Shown: positions 8,998 through 16,585 of the stretch, piece after piece
Layout: each line of letters begins with the position of its first letter
Numbering within the stretch: position 1 is the first letter of the stretch
Assembly: GCA_039030335.1 (NCBI GenBank)
Contig: JBCCEJ010000051.1
Span: forward strand, 1-44,120
Source of the DNA: JBCCEJ01 sp039030335
Lineage (GTDB): Bacteria; Pseudomonadota; Gammaproteobacteria; HK1
Length of the DNA: 44,120 nt
Direction of reading: 5' to 3'
Notes under the pieces: generated by a model
Databases searched by the model: none
Told to the model about the DNA's origin: nothing
Seen by the model: the letters and a program-made list of their open reading frames with translations, nothing else
Position numbers and translations under genes: made by a program

Positions 8998-10665
8998 ATG
9001 AGCGTAAGCTTTGCTGAAATGTTTGAAGAGAGCCAGGTCGAGCTGAAAATGCGGCCCGGCTCCATCCTGAGCGGCGTTGTCGTCGACATCCGCTCGGACT
9101 ACGTGATTGTCAACGCCGGCCTGAAGTCTGAATCGATGATTCCCATCGGTCAGTTCAAGAACGAATCCGGTGAGTTGGAAGTCGGTGTTGGAGATGAGGT
9201 CGAGGTCGCGCTGGACGCGGTCGAAGACGGTTTCGGTGAGACCCGGCTGTCGCGCGAGAAAGCTAAACGCGCACAAGCCTGGAAACGCCTGGAATCGGCA
9301 TTCGAAGCCGAAGACAAAGTCACTGGCATTATCAACGGGAAGGTCAAAGGTGGCTTTACCGTCGATATCGATGACATCCGCGCATTCCTCCCCGGCTCGC
9401 TGGTTGACGTGCGACCCGTCCGCGATACGACTTATCTCGAAGGTAAGCCCCTCGAGTTCAAGGTCATCAAGCTGGACCAGCGTCGCAACAACGTCGTGGT
9501 GTCGCGCCGCGCCGTTGTGGAGAGCGAAAACTCTGCTGAGCGTGAACAGCTCCTGGCCAACCTGCAGGAAGGTGTCACGTTACCCGGCGTGGTCAAGAAT
9601 CTCACCGACTACGGTGCGTTCGTGGACCTCGGCGGTATCGATGGTCTGCTGCACATCACCGACATGGCGTGGAAGCGCGTCAAACATCCGACCGAAGTGG
9701 TCAATGTCGGCGATGAGTTGCAGGTCAAAGTGCTGAAGTTCGACCGCGAACGCAATCGCGTTTCCCTTGGGCTGAAGCAGCTGGGCGAAGACCCGTGGGT
9801 CAATATCGCGCGCCGCTATCCAGAGAGCTCGCGCCTGCACGGCCGCGTCACCAATATCGCTGACTACGGCTGCTTCGTAGAAATCGAAGAAGGTGTCGAG
9901 GGTCTGGTTCACGTGTCCGAGCTGGACTGGACCAACAAGAACGTCCACCCGTCGAAAATCGTCCAGGTTGGTGACGAAGTCGAAGTCATGGTGCTCGACG
10001 TCGACGAAGAGCGGCGACGCATCTCGCTTGGTGTCAAGCAATGCCAGCCGAATCCGTGGGAAGACTTTGCGGCGAACCACAACAAGGGCGACCGCGTCAT
10101 CGGTCGGATCAAGTCGATCACCGACTTTGGGATTTTCATCGGCCTCGATGGTGGCATCGACGGCCTGGTGCACCTTTCGGACATTTCGTGGAACGAAGCT
10201 GGCGAAGAGGCTATCCGCGGATACAAGAAGGGCGACGAGCTGGAGACGATGGTGTTGGCCGTGGATGCCGAGCGTGAGCGTATCTCACTCGGCGTCAAAC
10301 AACTCGATGCCGACCCGTTCTCGAGCTTCCTGACCGCCAACCCCCGCGGCACCATCGTCATGGGCACGGTTGTCGAGGTCGATCCGAAAGGTGCGGTTAT
10401 CGAACTGTCGGACGGCGTCGAGGGGTATCTGCGCAGCTCCGAACTGGGCCGCGAGCGGGTAGACGACGCACGTAGCATTCTGTCAGAAGGTGAGCGGATC
10501 GAAGCCAAGTTCATTGGTGTCGACCGCAAGAAGCGGGTGTTGTCGCTGTCCATCAAAGCGAAGGAGAGCGACGAGGAAGCGGCGGTTATCGAGGAGTACA
10601 GCTCCACGCCGCAGACTTCCGGTGGCACCCTGGGCGACCTGATGAAGGAACAGCTCAACAGGTGA
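8998..10665 (+). CDS. rpsA: 30S ribosomal protein S1
   Basis: S1 binds mRNA leaders on the 30S subunit and helps initiate translation. The 555-aa protein matches the 557-aa length of E. coli S1 and carries six S1/OB-fold repeats, roughly residues 17-83, 101-167, 188-256, 273-343, 360-430 and 447-515. Repeats 3-6 show the repeating elements YGAFVDLGGIDGLLHITD, YGCFVEIEEGVEGLVHVSE and FGIFIGLDGGIDGLVHLSD, each followed by RNRVSLGLKQ-type ends. The C-terminus LGDLMKEQLNR is typical. It is followed by a hairpin and then ihfB. Confidence 0.98.
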   Translation: MSVSFAEMFEESQVELKMRPGSILSGVVVDIRSDYVIVNAGLKSESMIPIGQFKNESGELEVGVGDEVEVALDAVEDGFGETRLSREKAKRAQAWKRLESAFEAEDKVTGIINGKVKGGFTVDIDDIRAFLPGSLVDVRPVRDTTYLEGKPLEFKVIKLDQRRNNVVVSRRAVVESENSAEREQLLANLQEGVTLPGVVKNLTDYGAFVDLGGIDGLLHITDMAWKRVKHPTEVVNVGDELQVKVLKFDRERNRVSLGLKQLGEDPWVNIARRYPESSRLHGRVTNIADYGCFVEIEEGVEGLVHVSELDWTNKNVHPSKIVQVGDEVEVMVLDVDEERRRISLGVKQCQPNPWEDFAANHNKGDRVIGRIKSITDFGIFIGLDGGIDGLVHLSDISWNEAGEEAIRGYKKGDELETMVLAVDAERERISLGVKQLDADPFSSFLTANPRGTIVMGTVVEVDPKGAVIELSDGVEGYLRSSELGRERVDDARSILSEGERIEAKFIGVDRKKRVLSLSIKAKESDEEAAVIEEYSSTPQTSGGTLGDLMKEQLNR

Positions 10666-10671
10666 GGAGAG

Positions 10672-10697
10672 CAGGCGGCCGTTAATCCGGCCGCCTG
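10672..10697 (+). terminator. Hairpin after rpsA (terminator-like, no U-tract)
   Basis: A perfect 9-bp inverted repeat, CAGGCGGCC (10672-10680) and GGCCGCCTG (10689-10697), lies 7 bases after the rpsA stop; a further G-C pair leaves a 6-base loop. No run of T follows, so it may be an RNA-stabilising or attenuating structure and not a classical intrinsic terminator. Confidence 0.5.
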
Positions 10698-10827
10698 TCC
10701 ATACGAAGGGTGGGCGATGACCCAGCCTCAAGGGCCGAAGTCAGGGTCGTTGTAGTTGGCATTTAGAGCAGCCGGGGATGGACTCGCCGAGCGTAGTTCG
10801 CCGAAACGCTGTTGAATCGGAAACACA

Positions 10828-11154
10828 ATGACTAAATCTGAGTTGATCGAGCGCGTCGCGCAGCGACAGACGCAACTGGCGTACCGCGACATCGAACTCG
10901 CGGTCAAAACAATTCTCGAACTGATGGCGCAGCGCCTGGCGAACGGTGAGCGAATTGAGATCCGCGGATTTGGAAGCTTCTCGTTGCACTATCGTCCCGG
11001 ACGGGTTGGGCGTAACCCGAAGACCGGCGATCCCGTCTCCCTGCCAGCCAAGTACGTGCCGCATTTCAAGCCGGGTAAAGAACTCCGCGAACGCGTTGAC
11101 AACGCGACCACTGTGCGTGACGCCGGGTCTGCTGAACTGGTCGCTGCCGAGTAG
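10828..11154 (+). CDS. ihfB: Integration host factor subunit beta
   Basis: IHF-beta pairs with IHF-alpha to bend DNA in the nucleoid. The 108-aa protein has the HU/IHF fold: MTKSELIERVAQRQ start, ERIEIRGFGSFSLHYRPGR, the intercalating-arm segment GRNPKTGDPVSLPAKYVP and HFKPGKELRERVD. This favours IHF-beta over HU, and the position after rpsA confirms it. There is a short tail after the fold, about 14 residues longer than E. coli IhfB. The ribosome-binding site is weak (CGGAAA, 10818-10823). Confidence 0.96.
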   Translation: MTKSELIERVAQRQTQLAYRDIELAVKTILELMAQRLANGERIEIRGFGSFSLHYRPGRVGRNPKTGDPVSLPAKYVPHFKPGKELRERVDNATTVRDAGSAELVAAE

Positions 11155-11193
11155 AGCTTCCAAAGCGCATCTCGGCTGCGCGCGCCATGGGCG

Positions 11194-12369
11194 GTGCGCG
11201 TGAATCCCCTGCTGTGGTTTCTGTTGCCCGTTGCGGCGACCTGCGGATGGCTGGCTGCGCGCTGGACCCAGCGCAACCGTTCTGAGGGCGATCGCGGCAG
11301 TGGGCTGCGCGCCGACTACTTCAAAGGCATCGACTACCTGCTGAACGACCAGCAGGACAAAGCGCTCGATGTTTTCATCCAGGTGCTTGAGGTGGATGCA
11401 TCCACCGCCGAGACCCACCTGGCGCTCGGCAGTCTTTACCGCCGCCGTGGGGAAGTCGACCGGGCGATAAGAATCCACCAGAACCTCATCGAGCGCTCCG
11501 CGCCGAATTCCACCGCGCGCGTCGAAGCTCTGCTGGAACTCGGGCAGGACTATCTCAGCGCCGGGTTGCTCGACCGCGCGGAAGATCTGTTCCGTGAGCT
11601 GGTGGACGGCCAGCACTTCGAAGTGCAGGCGCTGCGGCAGCTCATCGATATCTACGAGCAGGAATCGGATTGGCGTAAAGCGATCGAAGCCGCGCATGAC
11701 CTGGAAAGGGCAACTGGCACAGCGCTTGGGGCTGTCATTGCTCAATACTGGTGCGAACTGGCTGCGCGAGCCCGCGAGGAAGGCGATCTGGATGCCGCCG
11801 AAGCGCATGCGGGGCGTGCGCTCGAATCCGATGCGCGCTGCGTACGGGCTACGTTGCTTCAGGGACATATCTGGCTTGCCCGTAACGACGGCAGGACTGC
11901 ATTTGAGTGTTTCTGCAAAGTCGAAGAGCAGGATCCCGCATTCCTTTCCGAAATTATCGAGCCGCTGCGCGACGCGGCGGGACGTGCTGACCTGATAGTG
12001 CCACTCGTCGACTATCTGAGACATGTCGTATCGTCTCACGGCGGGATCAGTGCGACGCTGGCGCTTGCCGAACTCACCGAACATGAGCTGGGTAAGACAG
12101 AAGCGGCCGCGTTCATTGCTGAGCAGCTTCGCAAGCGTCCGTCCGTACGCGGTTTCGACCGACTGATGGACCTTGAGATCGACAACGCACCAAGCGACAG
12201 CCGCGAGTACGCGCAGACCTTGAAGACGTTGACGACGCAGTTGATGTCGCGCCGCCCGATCTACAAATGCAGTCACTGTGGATTCCCGGCGCGTTCGATG
12301 CACTGGCAGTGCCCGGGGTGTAAACACTGGAATGCGGTCAAGCCAATTCAGGGGGTGGAAGGTGAGTGA
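11194..12369 (+). CDS. lapB: Lipopolysaccharide assembly protein LapB
   Basis: LapB (YciM) is an inner-membrane-anchored cytoplasmic TPR protein that, with FtsH, controls LpxC and lipopolysaccharide output in E. coli. The 391-aa protein starts with a single membrane segment (PLLWFLLPVAATCGWLAA, residues 5-22), followed by tandem TPR-like helices (FIQVLEVDASTAETHLALG and later repeats). It ends in a rubredoxin-like zinc ribbon with CSHC and CPGC pairs. The start is GTG 11194; GTG 11200 is also possible. LapA, the usual partner gene upstream, is absent: only 39 bases separate ihfB from lapB. The 3' end overlaps pyrF by 8 bases. Confidence 0.94.
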   Translation: MRVNPLLWFLLPVAATCGWLAARWTQRNRSEGDRGSGLRADYFKGIDYLLNDQQDKALDVFIQVLEVDASTAETHLALGSLYRRRGEVDRAIRIHQNLIERSAPNSTARVEALLELGQDYLSAGLLDRAEDLFRELVDGQHFEVQALRQLIDIYEQESDWRKAIEAAHDLERATGTALGAVIAQYWCELAARAREEGDLDAAEAHAGRALESDARCVRATLLQGHIWLARNDGRTAFECFCKVEEQDPAFLSEIIEPLRDAAGRADLIVPLVDYLRHVVSSHGGISATLALAELTEHELGKTEAAAFIAEQLRKRPSVRGFDRLMDLEIDNAPSDSREYAQTLKTLTTQLMSRRPIYKCSHCGFPARSMHWQCPGCKHWNAVKPIQGVEGE

Positions 12370-13060
12370 GCTTAAAGTGATCGTGGCGCTCGACTACCCG
12401 ACTTCGGATGCGGCGCTGGCAATGGCCGACCAGCTGTGTCCAGAGCGGGTCGGCGCCAAGGTCGGCAAAGAGCTGTTCACCCGGGCCGGACCGGATGTGG
12501 TTCGCGCGCTGGTCGGCAGAGGCTTCAAGGTGTTTCTGGATCTCAAGTTCCACGATATTCCGAACACGGTTGAAGGTGCCTGCGCGGCAGCGGCCGACCT
12601 CGGCGTGTGGATGCTCAACGTGCACGCAAGTGGCGGATCCACGATGTTGGCTGCCGCCCGCCGTGCTCTGGGTGACGATCCCGGTCGGCCGCGACTTGTG
12701 GCCGTTACGGTGTTGACCAGCCTCGACGACAGCGATCTAGGCGGTGTGGGATTCGCAAACGGTGCGGCTGCCTCCGCATTGAATCTCGCTAAATTGAGCC
12801 GCGACGCCGGGCTCGACGGTGTGGTGTGTTCGCCGCGCGAGATCGCGGCGATGCGCGATGCTTTGGGGCAGGCGTTTCTGCTCGTTACCCCTGGCGTACG
12901 CCCCGCCGGGACGAGCGCCGGTGATCAGAAGCGCACGATGACGCCGGCCGAAGCAATGCATGCCGGCAGTTCGTTCCTCGTTATCGGCAGACCCATCACC
13001 GGGGCCGCCGATCCGATGACCGCGCTCGACGCGATCGAGCAGGAACTCGCAGACCTCTGA
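12362..13060 (+). CDS. pyrF: Orotidine 5'-phosphate decarboxylase
   Basis: PyrF decarboxylates OMP to UMP, the last step of pyrimidine synthesis. The 232-aa TIM-barrel protein has IVALDYP at the N-terminus, the catalytic segment FLDLKFHDIPNTV (Lys and Asp in the DxKxxDI pattern), VTPGVRP and the phosphate-binding VIGRPIT near the C-terminus. GTG 12362 lies inside the end of lapB and gives the expected start SELKVIVALD; the longer in-frame extension would reach far into lapB. The lapB-pyrF arrangement is also that of E. coli yciM-pyrF. Confidence 0.96.
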   Translation: MSELKVIVALDYPTSDAALAMADQLCPERVGAKVGKELFTRAGPDVVRALVGRGFKVFLDLKFHDIPNTVEGACAAAADLGVWMLNVHASGGSTMLAAARRALGDDPGRPRLVAVTVLTSLDDSDLGGVGFANGAAASALNLAKLSRDAGLDGVVCSPREIAAMRDALGQAFLLVTPGVRPAGTSAGDQKRTMTPAEAMHAGSSFLVIGRPITGAADPMTALDAIEQELADL

Positions 13061-13115
13061 CGCCGCTGCCCGCGACTCGCGTGGCTGTCTCAGGCCATCA
13101 CTATCGGAAGCGCCG

Positions 13116-14447
13116 CTACAGGCGTTTCACCAGTACCTTCGAGTTTCTCTGCAGGTTGTACATTTGCTGGCGCTCAACAGGCAGGTCGTCGACGCTCGCC
13201 TCTTCGAAACCGCGCTCTATGAACCAGTGCGCCGTACGCGCCGTCAGGACGAACAGTGTCGAGGCGCTGGCCCGGCGTGCATGTTGTTCCAGGCGGGCCA
13301 GCAGCGTATCGCCGCGCTCGCCTTTCCGGTACGCGGGCGCTACGGCCAGGCAGGCGAGCTCGGCGTAGCCCGTATCGGCAAACGCATACAGCGCGGCACA
13401 CGCGATCACCGCACCGTCACGCTCCATTACGCTGAAGCGGTCGATTTCCTGTTCGAGCTTGTCGCGTGAGCGACGTACGAGGATGCCATCCTGCTCCAAC
13501 GGTTCGATCAGCTCGATGATGCCGGGCACGTCGTCGATCACAGCCGCACGGGTGATGTCGTAGGTATCGGCGCTGACCATCGTGCCGATGCCGTCACGCG
13601 TGAATGCCTCCAGCAACAGTGCTCCGGAGACGCTCGCGTCCAACAGGTGGGCACGGCGTACACCATTACGGCATGCCTCGACCGCCGCCGCCAGCTGAGC
13701 GGTGTCGTCGCGACCGGCAGTGGAGGGGTCCGCAAGGCGTGTGGCCAGCAGTTGCGCCGCCGTTTCCGTCGTCAGTTCGCGGATGATGTGCCTGCTGTCG
13801 TCTTCCAGGCCTGCGGCGTTGCCGAGCAGCAGCAGCTTTGCAGCGTTCAGCTCGGCGGCGACGGCGGTCGCCACTGCGGCCGCAGGTACGTTGAAGGCTT
13901 CACCGGTTGGCGAATAGCCAACCGGCGACAGCAATACGATGTTGTGGTTATCCAGACTCTGTCGCAGCCCGAGCCCGTCGACGCGGCGAATCTCGCCCGA
14001 ATACTGAAAGTCGACTCCGTCCCGAATGCCCACCGGCCGCGCGGTGACGTAGTTGCCCGAGCGCACACTGATCCTGGCGCCAGCAGTTGGTGAGTTCGCG
14101 AGCCCCATCGACAGACGTGCTTCGATCTCGACGCGCACCGCGCCAGTGACTTCTTTGACCACCCCCATCGTGTGGGCGTCGGTGATGCGTTGTTGGCCGG
14201 AAAACGAAGACTCGCGGCCATCTGATTGCAAACGGGCATCGATCTGTTGCTCCGCGCCGGGAACGAGAACGAGCCGGATACCCAGGGCGTCCAGCAGCAC
14301 GACGTCGTGCACGAAATCAGTGAACGCGTTGCTCTCGAGCATGCTGCCGTCAAACTGAATCACGAAGACACGACCGCGGTGCGCGTTGATGTAGGGCGCA
14401 AAGGAGCGGATTGCCCGGACGAACTGTTCGTTGGTGTTGGCTGTCAC
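13116..14447 (-). CDS. argA: N-acetylglutamate synthase
   Basis: ArgA acetylates glutamate with acetyl-CoA, the first step of arginine synthesis. The 443-aa protein has the length of E. coli ArgA. It carries an N-terminal amino-acid-kinase-like domain (FVIQFDGSMLES, RLVLVPGAEQQIDARL, ILLSPVGYSPTGEAFNV on the coding strand) and a C-terminal GNAT acetyltransferase domain (ELACLAVAPAYRKGERGDTLL, the acetyl-CoA loop, and LTARTAHWFIERGFEE). The start is GTG 14447. It follows the spermidine synthase gene by 70 bases on the same strand and may share its transcript. Spermidine and arginine routes are metabolically linked, but a functional tie here is inference. Confidence 0.96.
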   Translation of the reverse strand: MTANTNEQFVRAIRSFAPYINAHRGRVFVIQFDGSMLESNAFTDFVHDVVLLDALGIRLVLVPGAEQQIDARLQSDGRESSFSGQQRITDAHTMGVVKEVTGAVRVEIEARLSMGLANSPTAGARISVRSGNYVTARPVGIRDGVDFQYSGEIRRVDGLGLRQSLDNHNIVLLSPVGYSPTGEAFNVPAAAVATAVAAELNAAKLLLLGNAAGLEDDSRHIIRELTTETAAQLLATRLADPSTAGRDDTAQLAAAVEACRNGVRRAHLLDASVSGALLLEAFTRDGIGTMVSADTYDITRAAVIDDVPGIIELIEPLEQDGILVRRSRDKLEQEIDRFSVMERDGAVIACAALYAFADTGYAELACLAVAPAYRKGERGDTLLARLEQHARRASASTLFVLTARTAHWFIERGFEEASVDDLPVERQQMYNLQRNSKVLVKRL

Positions 14448-14517
14448 GATGGGGCGGGCGATGAATGCAAAAGGCTATGCCTAGTGTACCGGGTGCGGCG
14501 TTTCCGGACCCTGGCAA

Positions 14518-16155
14518 TCAGTGGTACCAGCGACTCCAGCCGCGCTCGTAGTAGCGGGCGAGGTGGTGAGTCTGCAACGTATTGGCCTCCACTGGAATGC
14601 GGTCGGTGTCCGGCGGGAACTTCCGCAGGGTGGCGAGCGTTGGCGTGTCCAGGAAGCGCAGGCCCTCTGGCAGGGGTGCGCGCGCCCAGGCCGGAAGACG
14701 CGGGCCTGCCATGATGAAGCCCCAGTCACCGAAGGTCGGTACGTAAGCATGGTACGGGATCGTCTGTAGCATGCCTTGGCGCGGTGTCTCTATACGCGAT
14801 GTAGAAAGCGTTTCGTGGATGCTCCAGAACGCTTCGGTCGCGTAGTAGGGCGACGTGGCCTGCGTCACCAGAGCGCCACCTGCCGTCAGTCGGCGCGCGG
14901 CGCTCTGGTAGAAATGCCGGGTATAGAGGCGCGACAGCGCAATATCGTGAGGGTCCGGCAAGTCGATGATGATAACGTCGAAGAGGTCCCGCGAGCTTTC
15001 CAGGTACTGGCCGGCGTCGGCGTTGGTGACCTGCACCCGCGGGTCGTTCAGTGCGTTGGCATTGAGGCCGGTCAGCAGTTCGTTTCGGGTGAACAAACTG
15101 GTAACGGCTGGGTCGAGATCGACCAGTTCGACTTTCTTGACGTCGGAGTAACGCAGCACTTCGCGGGCGGCAAGCCCGTCGCCGCCGCCGATGATGAGTA
15201 TGCGGTCGCGGCGTTCGACTGCGATCATGACCGGATGAACCAACGCTTCATGGTAACGGTATTCATCGATGCTCGAAAACTGTAGACCGCCGTTCAGATG
15301 CAGATTGATGACGTCGCCACTACGCGACAGGACAATCCGTTGGTACTGGCTGGTCTGCGCATGAATGATTTCACCGGCGTAGAGCCGCGTCTCGATAAAG
15401 CGTTCAAATGACTCGGTCGTAAATAATGAGACAACGAGCACCGCGCTCAGCGCGGCGGTTGTCAGCGTCAGCGCGACCGGGCGTGCCACCCACGGGCGTA
15501 ACATCCAGAGCGCCAGCGCGGCCACGCCGACATTCAGCAGGCCAAACAGCAGGGAAGTGCGCATCAGACCCAGCTGTGGCACCAGCACCAGAGGAAACAG
15601 TAAAGCTGCGAGGAGGGCGCCCGCGTAGTCCAGACTCAGCACGTTGGACAGATTCACCCGGAGCGTGCGGTGCTCGCGAAGGATGCGAACCACCAGAGGC
15701 ACTTCGAGGCCAACCAGTGTGCCGGTCACCAACAGACTGACCAGTAGAATTGCCTGATAATTCTCGAGCACGGCAAAGGCGAAAAACAGCACGGGCGCGG
15801 TCGCGCCGCCGGCGACGCCGAGCGTCAGCTGCACCAGCACAAAAGCGTCGCTCAGGTTGGACTTGATGTGCCGCGAAACGTAGGCGCCGATGCCCATGGC
15901 GAGCATGAACACGCCGATGACGATCGAGAATTGATAGACCGAATCGCCCAGCAGATAGCTGGAGATGGTACCGGCGAGGAGTTCGTAGACGAGGCCGCAT
16001 ACCGCGATGGCGAGCGTCGCGAGCAACAGCGCCGCGTGTGCACTCGCTGAGGCCGCTTCGGATCGGGTTACCGGGGTATCACCCGCATCCGAAGCGCTGG
16101 ATTCGTCGTTCAGGAGATGGCGGCCGAGATGATGATCGCGAGTGCAATGAAGCAC
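14518..16155 (-). CDS. Membrane-fused spermidine synthase-like aminopropyltransferase
   Basis: The C-terminal half is a spermidine synthase-fold methyltransferase-like enzyme: EYRYHEALVHP, the SAM/dcSAM loop ILIIGGGDGLAAREVLRY (GGGDG at residues 323-327), VELVDLDP, and the catalytic-type IIIDLPDPHD. The N-terminal half has about seven hydrophobic helices (roughly residues 42-245), giving a membrane-embedded aminopropyltransferase. The 545-aa frame starts at ATG 16155 inside the DUF350 gene (46-base overlap). The first 35 residues are polar, and no nearer ATG or GTG is obvious, so the true start may be a CTG or TTG further in. It closes the SPFH/DUF4178/DUF350 operon. Whether it makes spermidine or modifies another amine is not shown by the sequence. 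Confidence 0.88.
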   Translation of the reverse strand: MLHCTRDHHLGRHLLNDESSASDAGDTPVTRSEAASASAHAALLLATLAIAVCGLVYELLAGTISSYLLGDSVYQFSIVIGVFMLAMGIGAYVSRHIKSNLSDAFVLVQLTLGVAGGATAPVLFFAFAVLENYQAILLVSLLVTGTLVGLEVPLVVRILREHRTLRVNLSNVLSLDYAGALLAALLFPLVLVPQLGLMRTSLLFGLLNVGVAALALWMLRPWVARPVALTLTTAALSAVLVVSLFTTESFERFIETRLYAGEIIHAQTSQYQRIVLSRSGDVINLHLNGGLQFSSIDEYRYHEALVHPVMIAVERRDRILIIGGGDGLAAREVLRYSDVKKVELVDLDPAVTSLFTRNELLTGLNANALNDPRVQVTNADAGQYLESSRDLFDVIIIDLPDPHDIALSRLYTRHFYQSAARRLTAGGALVTQATSPYYATEAFWSIHETLSTSRIETPRQGMLQTIPYHAYVPTFGDWGFIMAGPRLPAWARAPLPEGLRFLDTPTLATLRKFPPDTDRIPVEANTLQTHHLARYYERGWSRWYH

Positions 16156-16325
16156 GAACCGATGATGATCGCGAGCGCCGTGTTCTGGTCTTCCTCGATT
16201 TCTTTACGGATCGAGAACGGGGTCAGTTTGTCGATGATGGCGTAGGCCACCAGGAACACCACGATTCCGATCACGCTGTAGACCACCGAGGAGGCGATTT
16301 GCAGCAGCGTCAATTCCGATTCCAT
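16110..16325 (-). CDS. DUF350 membrane protein
   Basis: This 71-aa protein has two hydrophobic helices (about residues 8-30 and 50-70) separated by a charged stretch DKLTPFSIRKEIEEDQN. It matches the DUF350 (YjfL-like) family in size, in the LTPF...I.E..N pattern and in topology. DUF350 proteins have no established biochemical role; they recur beside SPFH, PspA-related and polyamine/glutathionylspermidine genes. Here it sits between the 55-aa membrane peptide and the spermidine synthase, with which it overlaps if ATG 16155 is used. An AGAGAG stretch upstream may be its ribosome-binding site. Confidence 0.85.
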   Translation of the reverse strand: MESELTLLQIASSVVYSVIGIVVFLVAYAIIDKLTPFSIRKEIEEDQNTALAIIIGSCFIALAIIISAAIS

Positions 16326-16344
16326 GCTCGTCTCTCTTTAGCAC

Positions 16345-16363
16345 GCCGGCCAGGGTTGCCGGC
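16345..16363 (-). repeat. Small inverted repeat before DUF350
   Basis: GCCGGC at 16345-16350 and again at 16358-16363 can pair around a 7-base loop, in the 80-base gap between the small membrane peptide and DUF350. It could be an intercistronic mRNA structure; a GC-rich chance occurrence is also possible. Confidence 0.3.
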
Positions 16364-16405
16364 AAGATTCCGGCCGCGCCGGAGCGCGACCGCAAGGTTT
16401 TCCCG

Positions 16406-16573
16406 CTATTTGATGCGGCGGCTACCGCCTACGTATGTACGGCCGCCCCGCGCGCTCCCGTCGCGAAGGTCAGCGCGCTGCACCGTCGGTTCCAGTACAC
16501 CAATATTGCGCGTGGTCATATACACCGAAGTCAACGTCAACACACCGAACAGCACGACGATAACCTTGTTCAT
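16406..16573 (-). CDS. Small single-pass membrane peptide in DUF350/DUF4178 operon
   Basis: A 55-codon frame from ATG (16571-16573) to TAG (16406-16408) fills most of the gap between the large DUF4178 gene and DUF350. The product has a hydrophobic N-terminus (NKVIVVLFGVLTLTSVYMTT, residues 2-21), able to form one membrane helix or an uncleaved signal. It is followed by a basic tail rich in Arg and Gly (DLRDGSARGGRTYVGGSRRIK). It starts 12 bases after the stop of the upstream gene, in keeping with the other tight junctions of this operon. I do not recognise a family. No strong ribosome-binding site is visible (only GGGC), so translation may be coupled to the gene before it. Confidence 0.6.
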   Translation of the reverse strand: MNKVIVVLFGVLTLTSVYMTTRNIGVLEPTVQRADLRDGSARGGRTYVGGSRRIK

Positions 16574-16585
16574 TCGCAGTGCCCG

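Noticed and set aside
10741..12327. 528-aa antisense frame over ihfB and lapB
   Set aside because: It mirrors two well-supported genes; such long antisense frames are common in GC-rich DNA. The same holds for 332-1609, 4644-5705 and 22014-23441.
13104..13124. Small stem near the end of argA (CGCC/GGCG)
   Set aside because: Only 4-6 pairs with a wobble and overlapping coding sequence; too weak for a terminator call.
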